A DNA stretch of 64,000 nt from Siderastrea siderea (GCA_964030785.1 OZ034967.1:62635712-62699711), one strand, 5' to 3'. Numbered from the stretch's first letter, positions 1 to 11,961 are shown. Notes: a model not told the origin generated them from the sequence alone. Numbers and translations: made by a program.

Positions 1-1066
1 GGGATGTCCCAGTTTTAAACAAAGGCATGATATTGGCTTGATAATTAAGTGCATGGTTCGCAATCTGCAGTCTGACCTGCAAATGTCGTACAGCACGATA
101 GACACCTCTTACAATGCTTTTCCATGCATGGTGGAACAAATGCTAGAAGAATTGGGCTATTGCATTTAAAATTTGGCACCTCCCCCCCCCCCCCCCCGAT
201 GAGGACTGTTCTTTTACCCTTACCCCTAAAGAAATCCTTTACAAATGCCTTCACCCCTTTCACCCCTCAAGAAATCCTCTAAAAAGTGTCTTGACCCTGA
301 AGAATTCTGTAAAAATTACTATGACCCCTCAAGAATGCCTAATTAGAAATGTGTTTGCCCCCAAAGAATTCCATGAGATTTCTCTTTACTAGTAAGGAAT
401 GCCATTAAAAATGTGGGTATTATCCTCAAAGAATTCCATTTTTTGTTCAATCATACCCGTAAAGAATTCCTGTATTTTGAACCCTACCCCTTAAGAATTC
501 CAGTGATTTATAGCCCATTTCAAGCGCTACCTATACATCAGTATACATCTGTCATTAAAAATCCACTTTAGCATGCAATCTTTGCTGCTTCTGTAATTAC
601 TGGCCTTGAACCTTCTACTCTCGTACATAATTTACAGAGGTTTACGAATTTCAATGACATGAACAGGAAGCCGGAAGCTGAGTAAAACAGAATAAAGAAG
701 CGCATCTTTGCATGCAACATTATAAGATTGCAGATAGTAGAATAACTTCCAAACAACAACAAAGGCGTTTTGCTTTCGTCACAATGTGCTCGAATAGGAG
801 CGAAAAAATCAACTCAGCTGATTATGTTTTGCTAGCAATCATTACAAATGCAAGGTACATACAGAACTACAAAATCGATCCAAATACCGCATAAACATCG
901 ACGAATCTACGACAACTAAACAACTTTTCCTCGGCTAGATCTTCACGAAATTACTCTCCTATGTCATTCTTCGTACAATTAACGTATATTTGACTTACCT
1001 AGAATCCTGGAAAGCGCAATATAAGTGGCTTCGAAACAGGCGGAAGACGACGTTTCAACCACTGAC
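1..1066 (+). repeat. 1.07 kb duplicated segment, copy A
   Basis: Nearly identical, in the same orientation, to 14248-15330. Both copies start with gggatgtcccag, contain a C-homopolymer (about 180-197 here), a run of degenerate 'cctcaagaattcc' motifs, and end at 'cgtttcaa.cactgac'. Differences are a few substitutions and small indels, for example an extra stretch near 14855-14885 in copy B. The left edge is the window edge, so this copy may extend further. No intact protein is encoded. Whether it is a dispersed repeat, a segmental duplication or an assembly duplicate cannot be decided here. Confidence 0.85.
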
Positions 1067-1206
1067 AGGAGCCATAATCGGGGACGGAGACCGTAACTGA
1101 ATACCATTTTCAGTGATGGGGCTGGCCCCATCGAAAAAGACAAATGTGCTATTTTTAGAAAAAATTGCGCCATCGCGCGCGTGAAACACGCGTGTTTGTT
1201 GCGAGG

Positions 1207-2001
1207 ATGCCGCGCAAAGAAAAAACAAACAAAATGGCGTCGGAAATTACAATCGTTGGAGATGAAGAAATCCAGTTTTTGTCATCAGTGACAATTCCAA
1301 ATCTAAGGCAAGCCCTTGAGGAGAACTTTTTGGATAGTGACTCTGGATATGAGGATTGTACAAGTGATTCCGATGATGGCAGTGAGAATGTTTTAGAAAA
1401 ATCCTGTAGCGAAGATGCGTCGGACATGTCGGACGAGGATTTCCCCGTTAGACGGAACAAACGTTTTGCGGGCCAAAAAGGCGTCGAACGACGAAAAAAT
1501 CAGTTGAAGGCGAATCAGGCACGAAATGGGAAAATACATCCCGAAAACGTATTTCCTCAGAGGACGTACAGAGATTGAAGGGCAGCCGCAAAGACTGTAA
1601 AATGATCTTCCAGGCACGTTGTGAAGAAAAGTAACGCACTGATAAATCGTTGTCACTATTTCCCCAGCAAGAAAAATAGTAACATAGATTCAAATACCGA
1701 ATCAGTAAAGAAAATGTTTGCCGAGATTTCGCAGCGTATGTTTTCTGAAATAATGCCCGCCTTTACCCAAATGACCGAAATGTTTATAATGAAGACAAAG
1801 AATAGTGAAAAGCGCGCTTTGTTTTCAATCAAATACTCTCGCGGTGCGTTATCAATCGTCGACAAAATAGAGAACTGGAAAAACACCAAGAAAAAAACTA
1901 CTTCCGTCGATGAGAAGGAGAAAGATGAAGTGAAACTTCATGCTGCCCTAGTACTGAATATTACTTACTGGGTAATTTACGAACCTAGAAGGGATACATA
2001 G
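1207..2001 (+). pseudogene. broken acidic/lysine-rich ORF of unknown function
   Basis: Two stretches share one reading frame. The first runs from ATG 1207 to a stop at 1576-1578 (about 123 residues). It has an acidic Ser/Asp/Glu-rich middle (DSDSGYEDCTSDSDDGSE) followed by a basic Arg/Lys/Gln segment. The second spans 1621-2001 (about 126 residues), with a hydrophobic helix-like part (MFAEISQRMFSEIMPAFTQM) and a Lys/Glu-rich tail. Two in-frame stops lie between them, so as written it is not one ORF. I recognise no domain. An acidic N-terminus followed by a basic patch is seen in some transposon-encoded accessory proteins, but that is inference only. It begins about 140 bp after the duplicated segment ends and is absent from the other copy. 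Confidence 0.35.
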
Positions 2002-5000
2002 CGCAGTGGACATGGCAAGGGTTTCAACGACAGAGTGAGTTTGATTTTTTTCTCCGCCAGCAACCCGGCGAGAAAAATCACTTTGTATCGAAGCAAAATC
2101 AAGGAGAAATTACAACTGAACGTCACTGAGACACAAATGCTTTATTTCTTAGGACGAACAGAAACTGTAGAAATAGAAATATAAGCTTAAGCATTTAGCG
2201 CTGTGTTTACAATTTCTTTCATCGTCAACTCAATCACTTGTTCTTAAAATTTCACGAACAGTAGGTTTTATACGGAAGGCTTTGGGTCGGAAATATCGAG
2301 ACAAGACAAAATAAGCACAGTAAAATAGGAAAGAAGCATTTAATAAAAATTGTCACACTTTTTATGGCGAGTCAGTACAAAAATCATGCAGCAGTCTGAA
2401 CAAAAAGCATTAGACAAATTCAGTACCAGAAAAGGCGACATTTTTTGGCTATACCACGCAAAATTGACACTGGTTTACCTGTACTCGTTGTGGCTCTATC
2501 TGTGTTCCCTTGAGCAGCTCCAGACATTTAGACACAAGTCGGATGCCATGTAAAATACGTTGAATCGCTTTCACAGTTGTTTGAGTGTTGTTTTTACCAT
2601 TCCGTCCGCGGGCTCTAAACTGAGAACAATTGCGTTTTGTGGTTTGCGTTTAAAAAGTAAGATAGTGAATTCTAATGTTCCTCACCTCCGTAGTCTTGTT
2701 TCAGTGAGCTGCATAGAAACTATCGTTCAAGCTTAATTATTAATTCTACCTTCAGTTCGATCAAACAAACACATGATGGCTCCGTTGTCAGCGTTGTGCG
2801 AACGGAGCGATTACAAACTCTATCATTTGAACTCCAGCAGCCATAACGGTGAGATCGTACAGCTTCAATCCGCTTTGAACGACGATTCCAACAATTTTCA
2901 GGAAAACTCAAACACGTGCCACATTTCAGAGCCCATAATTGGAAGATTTTTCCCAAACCTTGTGCTTGTACGTTCACTTCGGGGCAGTTTCATTGATTCA
3001 TTCAGCTCCGGAAAGAAACGCTGCAACATTTCGCAAGGTTTTGGCGCCTTTTTCGGTCAGTCATCAATCTCGTTCCCAGAGGCTGCATTCCTTTTGGTCA
3101 GCACCAAGTTGGCAGTCTTTCCAGTGCAGTCGACAGTGTCGACAGTGCAGTCGTAGAAGTTAAAATAAGCGGCTTTGTATTAAAAATCCGTTCACTCCGC
3201 GGAGCCATGTGCGAGTTTGATGTAACAGAAGACAGAATTTAAGCTTATTTTGTTAAACTTGAGCAGACAATCTCACTGTAGCTGAAAAGTGAATTGTGGA
3301 TTGGATTGTTGAATTGCGTGGTGCAAAAACTGGTGCAGCGGCCGGACAGAATGACAAAAACAACGAGAACAGCGATCCTGTTTATTCAGTTGCAAGACAT
3401 CGTATCTGTCGTATTTGTAAGCTTTGAAAGTTTGCAGCTGGCAGGACTGATAAACCTCTTCGAGTGTAGGTAAAAGGTCTTTCTTTAGTATTAAATTGTT
3501 TTCACTCTTAACTTTGATTGTCTGTGTAAGAAATCGTCCATCCTTGATTGTGATAGATTCTTAATGTTTCTAGCTGTACTAAAAAGTGGCTGTTCAGTTT
3601 GCCTTGATTCATTGAGTTGAATGACTTATAGACCTGTGATACTCGTCAATAAATTGTACCTAAGTCATTTTTTGTGTTTATTCTATGTAATGTTTTAGTA
3701 TTTCGGCATACGAGCTTTCCGTACAAAACCTATACCGTTGTAAAATATTTACCGACGTAGTGGTGGAGAAAACACAACACCATGCAGCACAGTCGAAAGG
3801 CAAACATGACGCAACGCCAGCTCGGGTACGTTTCACAAATAAATGACCGCTCTACTTTGTCCAAGACCGATTAATAGCATCAGCACAGTTGATTTGCTCT
3901 GTGTCTTCCTTATTAAATAAGCAGTCGTACTCTGTAAAAAAATTTAAGCTAATTTTTACGCGTGTATGCCGCGCGCTAAAAACAAGGTCAAGTTTTTTTT
4001 TAAAGGTTGATTTCTTGCTCAATTAGACTTTTCAAATTAGTAAGCTTACAAAACACAAAAAGGTTCTACACACTATTCGACTGCCGTAAGATGTGAAATA
4101 AAATTTGCGGCGGCACTTCAAACTCCTTGACATTGGCTACGTTTTCAGTACCCTTGAAAACATTCATGCTTGATATTTGTTCTTCCATCAAAAAGTTTAA
4201 TGAGGATACGACTACAATAAAAGAGTTAATTTTCTCTTCGCCACTGTTCACACATTCAGTCACAAACATATGGAGGGAGCCAGTCACTGAGAGATCTTCC
4301 ATATTCAGCTGGCAGCACCCAAATGGTAACTTTACCATCAACAACAACAGTCTTCAGCGCCTCATATTGGCGTTCTTTTCATTAGAGGTCCGGTCTCCTT
4401 TCTGAACTGAATTCCCTAACGCGAAGTGAAACAAATTTATGGAAACCGGTGCGGCCATCTTCGCCAGACTGCTAGCGAGGATTATTTTCATTTTCACGCG
4501 AGTCTCGCGTGAATGTCAAAGGCGCCAAAAACAAGGGGACGTCGTAATATTTCGCGCCTTTTTTGTCTTTACACGACCCGTAACGCATGCTCTATGCTCA
4601 GTTCGTAAACTGCCGAGCATGCGCTTTAAAAAACCGGAAGCCTTAAAAGTGGCATCCGGTTTTTGATTATCCCAGAGTCCGTGGCATTTCGATCCCGCTG
4701 ACCGTAAATGCGCGCGGGCTCTGGGGACGAGATTGAGCTGACGCATGCTGTAAATGCTGTCAAAAAGTGCGCGCGCTGTGATACGCTTGCAAGGTTGTTG
4801 TACGCGACAGATTTGCTTTTTTTTGTTACAAAATTCTTTTATTTCTCCTAGCTCAGAAAATACGCAGAAAGATAAGGCAGCAATTGTTAAACCTTTGCTT
4901 TACTCGTATTTATCCGGAGTTGAAAGTAACGCTCAAATAAAGCGGGTGCAAGTAACGTTTTTATGGAGTTCACAAGTTTTGTTTATCTCACGAATGAACG

Positions 5001-5090
5001 CGCGTGCAAAAGGTAAGTGACGACGCGTATGACGAATTTTGCGCATGCACGACAGGAAATCAGATGGTTTTGCGCAGAGGTTACTTATTC
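2002..5090. other. no gene recognised
   Basis: I see no supportable coding exon. 4439-4760 is relatively CpG-rich and holds the palindrome cacgcgagtctcgcgtg near 4495-4512. Short ORFs here show no recognisable family and no splice-consistent partners. Confidence 0.5.
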
Positions 5091-5131
5091 GCCCGCCGGA
5101 ACATAGGGCGACCAAGAAACCTCTGCTTGCA
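5088..5131. mobile_element. solo terminal repeat of a TACCCTGC-ended MITE
   Basis: The reverse complement of this stretch (TACCCTGCAAGCAGAGG, continuing to a GGTCGCCCTATGTTCCGGCG core) also occurs in plus orientation near 43587-43634. It shares the terminal motif CCCTGCNAGCAGAGG with the complete palindromic element at 51017-51100. No matching second terminus was found nearby, so this is probably a truncated copy. Confidence 0.55.
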
Positions 5132-5361
5132 GGGTACTTACCGAACCCCCCTTATGTGAAACCTGGATCCGCCCCAGGATTGTGGGCTCTTCGCCCTTGC
5201 CTTCGCTTGTGACCTTGCGAGTGGAAATGACCCGTCCGAAATTGCTTATTGCCATAGCGGAATGCGCCAGCATTTGATTCTTTGCTTAAAGAACGAACGT
5301 TTTGAAACTTTTCCCCGTCAGGACCGTCAGCAAAAGTCTCCGCGTCGAAGCCAAAGAGCAT

Positions 5362-5460
5362 GGCTCATCGCGAGCTTAGTGGTTAGAGCGACTGGTGAAG
5401 TACGGAAGCTCGTGGATTCGATTCACGCAAGGGACTCAGATTTTTTTCTTTGTGTCACGC
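5362..5460 (+). mobile_element. tRNA-derived SINE-like fragment
   Basis: A box A-like sequence (AGCTTAGTGGTTAGAGCG, about 5373-5390) and a box B-like sequence (GTGGATTCGATTC, about 5412-5424) are spaced as in tRNA-type pol III promoters. A T-rich stretch follows. The cloverleaf is poor, so I read it as a SINE head and not a working tRNA. Confidence 0.5.
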
Positions 5461-5929
5461 TTGCGATATTCTGAATATTCCATCTGTTCTTATCTCTTAC
5501 TCAACATTAAAATTTAGCATGATCTTTCTTTATTGCTTTTACCCCTGCTTATACCCGTGTACTCACTTGACTTCAGTGCAGGCTAAGCAAGGGATGTCTC
5601 TGGTGTTTGAGCGAATCAAATGAAGAGGCACACATCTGTCTTCTTCAGCCGCCGGATGTTTGGCACATTTAAAGTAAAACACCTAGGTAGAAAAATTCCC
5701 AGTCAAACCCATGACATTTATACTGTGTTTACACTGACACGGTATCATTTGTAACAGTATTGTTCTCGATTTACGTTCACACGGCGCCAAAAGAGACCGA
5801 AACTGTGTCGTTCTGAAAATTCAACGCTGTCAAAAGTAGAAAAGTGGAGCGTTCGAACACGACGCGGTTTCATTTACCGTATGAACAACGAAATCGCCTC
5901 ATTTTGAAAATACTACTTAGTTCACAACC

Positions 5930-6235
5930 TGGAGGCAGTGTGGCCGAGTGGTTAGGGCGCCGGTCTTGAAATCCGGAGGTCCCGAGTTCAAGTCCCGTTC
6001 TGACCGCTACCTGGAGTTGTTTCACGGCCGACCAGGTTTCATCTCCTCGACCACACTTGTAAATAGCCACCTGGTTTGCCTCCTGCCAGTTGGGATTTTT
6101 AACTTGTTATGTTCAGTTTGAAATATTTGTTTCTAAGGTTTAAATGCTCGGCCCCACTAGCACCTTGCTATAATCACTTGCCGAGGGTAAATAAAGGACA
6201 TTTATTTTTATTTATTTATTTATTCACTCAAAAAA
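5930..6235 (+). mobile_element. tRNA-derived SINE with TTTA tail
   Basis: The head resembles tRNA-Ser(TGA): box A is GTGGCCGAGTGGTTAGGGCG, the anticodon loop is cttgaaa, and box B is GAGTTCAAGTCCC. It lacks the long variable arm of genuine tRNA-Ser. A non-tRNA body of about 170 bp follows and ends in 'ggtaaataaagg' plus a (TTTA)n tail, the usual SINE layout. Confidence 0.75.
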
Positions 6236-6353
6236 TGTTGAAAAATGTCGCACCACATCTCTTTGCACATGCTGGTTTTACATGACAAGTGTAAAATGTC
6301 AACTAAGCCAATCACAAAACATTTATTGTGGCTTCAGTTTTTTAACTTCCTAG

Positions 6354-6415
6354 TTTTATTTATTTATTTACTTATTTATTTATTTATTTATTCATTTATT
6401 TATTTATTTATTTAA
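6354..6415. repeat. (TTTA)n microsatellite
   Basis: About fifteen imperfect TTTA units, separate from the SINE tail at 6203-6230. Confidence 0.9.
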
Positions 6416-6714
6416 TTTCAACACTTTACCTCGAAAACGCCGTCAAGAATTATTCGAAGTGTTTTTCAGATGTCACCCGGTAGAAAAACACTAGCTTGGA
6501 GTTTTAAGTAAAAAAAACCTTTCCTTTTTTAACATCATGTATTTTAAGACCTGACCACTATCTTGTCTTTTTTCCATACGGAATTTCTCCAAGACGAGAG
6601 AAAAACTTGAAAAATTTGCCTGGTCATCCGTAGCAAAGGAAACTGATTTAATTTGTACTTTCAGAAAACTCGTGGTCAGCAGTCATTTCGTTTTGTAATT
6701 TGGTTACCCACGAA

Positions 6715-8466
6715 CAGGAGGGAGTGATGAACTCGCCGCTCGGCTGGTTCGAGGTGTCTGGCCAGCGTGACGTCACGACGTGAAAAGCGCGCGAGTTTGC
6801 CGAGTTTTCAAAAATGGCGCTGGCAACTATGTTAGACTTCGGGCTACAAACGTATTTTTTCTGCTATTAAGCTTTCAGCTAAGCTTGTTTTCTTGGGTAA
6901 TGGAATTTTATACATCCCTTTTTTCGATATAGGTAAGTGGCTCTTTGTCTTAACGTTAAAATCACACTTAAATAATGTTTTAAGAGTCATGTTTACTCTC
7001 TGCGATCGAAGAATTATGCGGGAAAATTGTTATTGTCCGCGTCCCAAAAAGTGTGTTTATTTCAGTTATATACCACAGGGAAACTTGAAACTTGGCTACG
7101 GACTAACCTATAGTTTAACAAAAGTACCCAAGTTGAAACAAGTGGTATAGTATTTGCCAAAAAAATGATCAGTCCGTTTGTTTAGCTGAGTATAATAGAA
7201 GGCGAACCTAGAAGGGTATGTTTAGCACTTAAAAGTTAACTTTTCTTACAGTATTTGCTTCCATCTTCTGTATAAGGAAAGAATAGTGATATTTAATTGC
7301 TAGGGAAAGAGTAATCGAACTTAGTAAATTTTTGCCACCTCATTTAACCCGTGTAAACTACACTTTTGCAGAACAACATAAAAATCTGAATCAGCTCGCA
7401 AATTATGCGGGCGCCTGAGGAAACAAGTCTTCGCTTATCTGGTTCTTTACTTTTTTATGAAAACTAATAGATATATTTGAGTACCATTTGGATCAGTGAT
7501 TCAGTGATTTATTCTCAATACCTCCAGTTTCCTCTAGATTCAGTTGCTGTCCAGGTTGCATAGTGTTTTAGAAAGAGTTTGACCGTCTACTTGATCCACA
7601 ACTGACGATGACCGTTTCGCGAATACATGTAAATTGAATTGGTCCTGTCATTTGATTTTCAAAGATTAATTAATTTTAAAACAGTCAAACTGAGGACCAT
7701 TCTAGTAAAGAGAGAGCCTTGTTAACCCTTAACATCAGTAACCTGAGAAAGTTGGCGTTTTAGATAAACTGTGGTTTTTTATAATTATTCGATAAGAGAT
7801 CAGCACAAATTTGGCCGGAAAGCCGGCGTGTCAGCTGTTTTGCCTCGCCTCCAGCAAATGTTGTCATCTTTGTCGTTTTTTACAAGATAGTTTAGCAAAG
7901 TAAGGAATTACTGTGGTCCATTATTAACTTCGAACCAAGCACATGAATTCACAGTAAACGTTTCTTTGTCAAGATTGGAGTATTCTTCTCCACATTTTAA
8001 TGATGTTCAAAGCCACTGATCATTTTAATGAAATTGTTACACAATTTTATTTTCCTAAAATTGGAAAGAGTTTATACATATAAAAGTTATGTTTTTGTCT
8101 CCAAGCGACGCATCTTAGGGTTTGTGAGATACAGCTTCTGAAAGGTGATCTTGATCACGATTTCAATCGATCGACTAAAGCGTCCATGAAATCTTTTGAG
8201 TCTTATCGCCAATTATTTTGTGGACCAATTTGCATTAAGAATACTTTTTATGTTATAGCATGCAGCATACCTTTCGTTCTTTTATTGTTTTGATCTGTTC
8301 TTCTTGAGAAACTGGACTGTAAACATTTGCGAGGAAGCCATTTGTTAACTTTCCTTTGAATTTCCGGGGCAGATTTATATGTGACGTCACGATGGCCAGA
8401 CACCTCGGTTTTTCATTCGCCAATACCGGAGCTTGTGCCCAGGCCCAAGTTCATCACTCCCTCCTG
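6715..8466. mobile_element. non-autonomous hAT-type DNA transposon, 1.75 kb
   Basis: An exact 8-bp target-site duplication, CCCACGAA, lies at 6707-6714 and 8467-8474. The termini are inverted: CAGGAGGGAGTGATGAAC at 6715 and its reverse complement ending at 8466. A second inverted block, GAGGTGTCTGGCCA.CGTGACGTCACG, lies inside both ends. CAG...CTG ends with an 8-bp TSD are the hallmark of hAT elements. No transposase is encoded; the interior ORF near 6893-7150 matches nothing I recognise. Confidence 0.85.
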
Positions 8467-8517
8467 CCCACGAACCACTTAGGAGCTCTGAAGCTCGTTT
8501 AAACGTGCCCGTGCGCC

Positions 8518-8795
8518 CCAGATCTAATTGGAATTTGGAAGTGTTGGTTTTTGAGGAGAGGGGAAAACCAGAGTACCCGGAGAAAAACCTCTCGGAGCAA
8601 GGATGAAAACCAACAACAAACTCAACCCATAATTTACACAGGGCCCCTTTTGATACCAGCCAATGGCTGATAGGGCTACCCTGCCTAAATAAAGTTCACT
8701 TGATTTGACTTGACGACACCGGGACCTGGAGTCGAACCCGGGCCACATTGGTGGGAGGCGAGCACTCTCACCACTGCGCCATCCCTGTTCCCCGA
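8518..8795 (-). mobile_element. tRNA-derived SINE
   Basis: On the minus strand the element starts with a tRNA-like head. Box A is GGCGCAGTGGTGAGAGTGC and box B is GGGTTCGACTCC. A body follows with 'gcaaggatgaaaaccaacaa' (plus strand) and 'cggagaaaaacctctcgg', ending near 'ccagatctaattgg'. The layout is that of a full-length tRNA SINE. The family name is not certain. Confidence 0.75.
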
Positions 8796-9143
8796 CTGAA
8801 AAACTGAATCATCAAAACTGAATCATTATAATTTTGATTTTCCTTAAATTCCAATATCCGTCTTGAGGTCTTTTAGCCCCTTTTAATTAACACTTTGAAA
8901 CGTACATATTCAGCCAATACTATTACAGAAAATATGACAACACCAGCAATAATTACTGGTTAATGTCCTTCAGCACCAAATTCCATCTCTGACATGTAAA
9001 ACCTGGTGTGGCAATACTTACCCGACTGTCCCTTGAGAAAAACTGCTGCCCTATATTTTTTTGAAATGTGCACCTTATCCCGATTGGAAATGTCGAATGG
9101 GTAAAAGAGAGAAAATAAAAAAGAAAAAACAGATTGCTCGTAC

Positions 9144-11812
9144 CGCAATGCCTCCTTCACATCCTGGAGTTTTGCATGATCCTCTGATCCTCCCTGACTT
9201 CAGCACATCATCCCAGCTACTAGGATCCTGTGTAAAGATGAATAAAATGAGAAGTGTGATACATGGTAAACCTACTGAAATTGACAACAGTATATGCCAG
9301 CCCCTCTCTCCTCCGCAGAGGCTCCTATTAGTAAACACCAGTGAAAGAAAAAAAGAGGTGGAGAGAGAAAATGGGGGCGTTCCCCACGCGCTTTAATTTT
9401 TCCCTCTTCCCAGCCTCCGCACATTTCTACCCAGCGCAACTGTAGGAGGCCTCTGCGGAGGAGAGAGTGCCAGCCTTACACTTCCGGGACTAAAACTACT
9501 TTGTTCAAACAACTGCAAAGAAAACACAATTTCAAGAATGCCATGTAGGACACATTAAGCCATGCTAAACTTAAGCAGACAAGTTAATAAAAGGACAAAT
9601 TTGTTGCCTTAGCCCATTTAAACATTCACATTTTTATTTACCAAGTACGAGGGTGGTGTGGGAGTGACAGGGGTGTCTGAAATACCCATTTGTCATACCC
9701 TGTGCTGCTCTCTGCCATTCCTACCCTTTTCCTAGCGGCTCCCACATCTTTGTCACCTTAATATGCTTGCAAAATATTGGACAACATTGCACAATTTCCA
9801 TGTTTTTCTCCCCCAGCTTACTGCTTCACAAATGATGTTCCTTTCCTGGTTCTCAGTTATTCTTCCCTTGCCACCCCACCCTGGACAACTGGTGACACCA
9901 GTTAGTGGTTGAGTGACAATCACTTAGTCCTTCAGCACTAAACTCAGGCAAAACACCCTGAGCATTTAATCAGAGAACATGATACAAGAAACACTTTTTA
10001 TTGTTATTAATTTTAAATAATACATTCAATTTGTTATTATTGCCATAATGTAATAAATACCTGATCTAGAACCATTGCTCCTTCATTGCAGCGGGAACAG
10101 CAAACCCTAAGCTTTCCTGGTGTGATGTCTTTACAAGTTTTGCAGTACACAAAATATTGAGCTCGACGCTGAGAAGCAGATGCTTTAAAGTAAACAAGGA
10201 AAAAAAAGTCAGATCAATGCTGCTGGGAAAAGTAACCAACTGAAATATGATGCCTTAAAGTCAATTATTTCATATTACAATCAAATGATCTATAAAGTCC
10301 ACGTGTACAGGTAGAAATCCTATATAGGATCCTGTAAGATCACACAGGATCCTACCCAGGATCCTAAATGGCAAAACCCTAAATATCACAGTTTGTAGGA
10401 TCCCACTCATGATCCTGTAAGATCTTTTAGGATCTTGCACAAGATTCTAGCAGTGCAAAGTGGGATCCTATTTAGGATCCTACAGGAGTTTAACAGGATC
10501 CTACAGGATGCTACAGTATCCTAAACAGGATATACTACAGGACCTGATCATGAGGTAGGATCTTATGAGGACCTTGGGTTAGGATCCTACAAGATCCTCC
10601 TATCAAGATCTATGTAGAATTTCTTCCAGGTTTTGCATACATTGATAACTGTAAAACCATTTATTTTTAATCAAAACTATAACTACATTCTTGTGCAGAT
10701 CAGCTGATTTGTTATTAGCAGCCCTGAATTGAGGCTTCATTTAATACACAGTGTACATGTTGCAAATGCTTTGCAAGTTTGCTATTCAGCATTTATAGGG
10801 ACCTATTAAATTCTCTATCTTTGGAGAGATTTAGTGGAGGCCTTATGCACCACACAACACATAAGCACTTAAATAATTAAGTAAGTTTATTCTTTATCAG
10901 ACTTTGCAAGTTATGGCTTCTTGACTTATTACTTACAGCTTCACTTTACTCATACTTTGCTACTGCACAAAAACAGTACTGTCAACTACACAAGCTTTTT
11001 GTCAACCTTGACCTCAAGTAATTTTCATCGAAACCTCAAAAAAATTAATGCAAACCAACAAATACAAGAAGTTCAAACAGCTTTCTGAATTTTTCATACC
11101 TGCCCCTGCTGCATTAGTAGCACCTTCAGCCTCAGACTCCTCTTCAACAGTAGCAAGATGAATTTTGGACAGTGGAGTTGCCAAGCCCTTTGCTGATCTT
11201 GCCGACCAGCGGCCACCACGGACAGCATGGATTACACTTTGGTTTGGAATATCAGCATCCTGATGAGTGTTTAAGTTAATCATTCTTTATTATAATGTAC
11301 CAGGTGAGTTACAAATCAAATCAATGACTATAGTTAATTTGTTGCTGCTTATGGTTTCTGCATAACTGCGAAATAAATTGAACTTTTGTGGCCTACTGAT
11401 CAGTGACTGATTACTCATTGATCATTGGCAATATAGTCAGAATCCAACATTTTGGCAGAGTTCAATAACCTGATGTTTATAATACCAGATGAAGCTAGTG
11501 ATGATTTATTGTTATCATTGATAAACTCTTAACTTATTAGCCTATGTGTAGATATCTCTCCTAAAGAAAAAGGAGACCTCCGATAGCTAGAATGAATATC
11601 TCTATGACAATCACCTTTAGTTTCAAGTCATCTTTTAGTTCACGGCCAGCAAAAATAATTCTTATATCTTTGGGATCCACGGCTTGTCGTCTTCCTATCT
11701 CTTCTTTTAACTTTGAGACATTCCACCGAGGATCCACCTCAACCGGTATGTTTGTGTTGGAATTGAATCTTACAAAGATAGGCAGCTTCTGAGTTCTCCT
11801 TGCTGATGCCAT
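9144..11812 (-). CDS. PRKN: parkin (RBR E3 ubiquitin ligase), N-terminal four exons only
   Basis: Exons, minus strand: 11812-11615, 11259-11100, 10182-10061, 9227-9144. All have GT-AG borders and compatible phases and give 188 residues. Residues about 10-85 form the ubiquitin-like domain (PIFVRFNSNTNIPVEVD, RIIFAGRELKDD). Ser74, in the context NQSVIHAV, aligns with human Ser65, the PINK1 phosphorylation site. A poorly conserved linker follows (about 90-125), then RING0, with C133/C136, C148/C151 and C178/C183 as visible zinc ligands. In the family, parkin is activated by PINK1 on damaged mitochondria and ubiquitinates outer-membrane proteins. ATG 11812 was chosen because it leaves nine residues before the UBL; the frame is also open upstream, and an acceptor-like sequence (tttttatagcag) lies just before it. 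The last RING0 ligands and RING1-IBR-RING2 are missing (see findings). Identity is firm; completeness is not. Confidence 0.9.
9304..9467. mobile_element. 164-bp Mutator-type MITE in a parkin intron
   Basis: Perfect 19-bp inverted ends: CTCTCTCCTCCGCAGAGGC at the left, with the reverse complement ending at 9467. They are flanked by the near-perfect 9-bp duplication TGCCAGCC(C/T) at 9295-9303 and 9468-9476. A relative lies at 40667-40826. It sits in the intron just upstream (in gene direction) of the WDDVL exon. Confidence 0.75.
10308..10630. repeat. GGATCC-rich inverted-repeat element
   Basis: About 320 bp in a parkin intron with roughly eight copies of GGATCC, mostly in the context (A/T)AGGATCCTA. 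The ends are imperfect inverted repeats: CAGGTAGAAATCC at the left and, reading in from the right, CCTGGAAGAAATTC. It is probably a MITE with subterminal repeats. No clear target-site duplication was found. Confidence 0.6.
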
Positions 11813-11928
11813 TGGACAACCTGCTATAAAAATTAATTGTCCTTCATCAGGGCTACACATAAATTTCATACTAACTGAAGTCAAGCTACAGTCAGCTGGA
11901 AAGGTACATAAAAAAATAATAAATAATA

Positions 11929-11960
<32 letters not shown>
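11929..11960. repeat. (AAT)n microsatellite
   Basis: Imperfect, then perfect, AAT units just upstream of the first parkin coding exon in transcription direction. Confidence 0.9.

Positions 11961-11961
<1 letters not shown>

Noticed and set aside
4439..4666. 75-residue ORF METGAAIFARLLARIIFIF...
   Set aside because: It lies in a CpG-rich stretch with palindromes; no family is recognised and no splice context supports it.
5932..6007. Functional tRNA-Ser(TGA)
   Set aside because: It lacks the long variable arm of tRNA-Ser, pairs poorly in the acceptor stem and is followed by a SINE body and TTTA tail.
8960..9060. Next parkin exon (EFGAEGH-like reading) after 9144
   Set aside because: It lacks the Cys/His zinc ligands expected of the end of RING0 and hits a stop codon at once.
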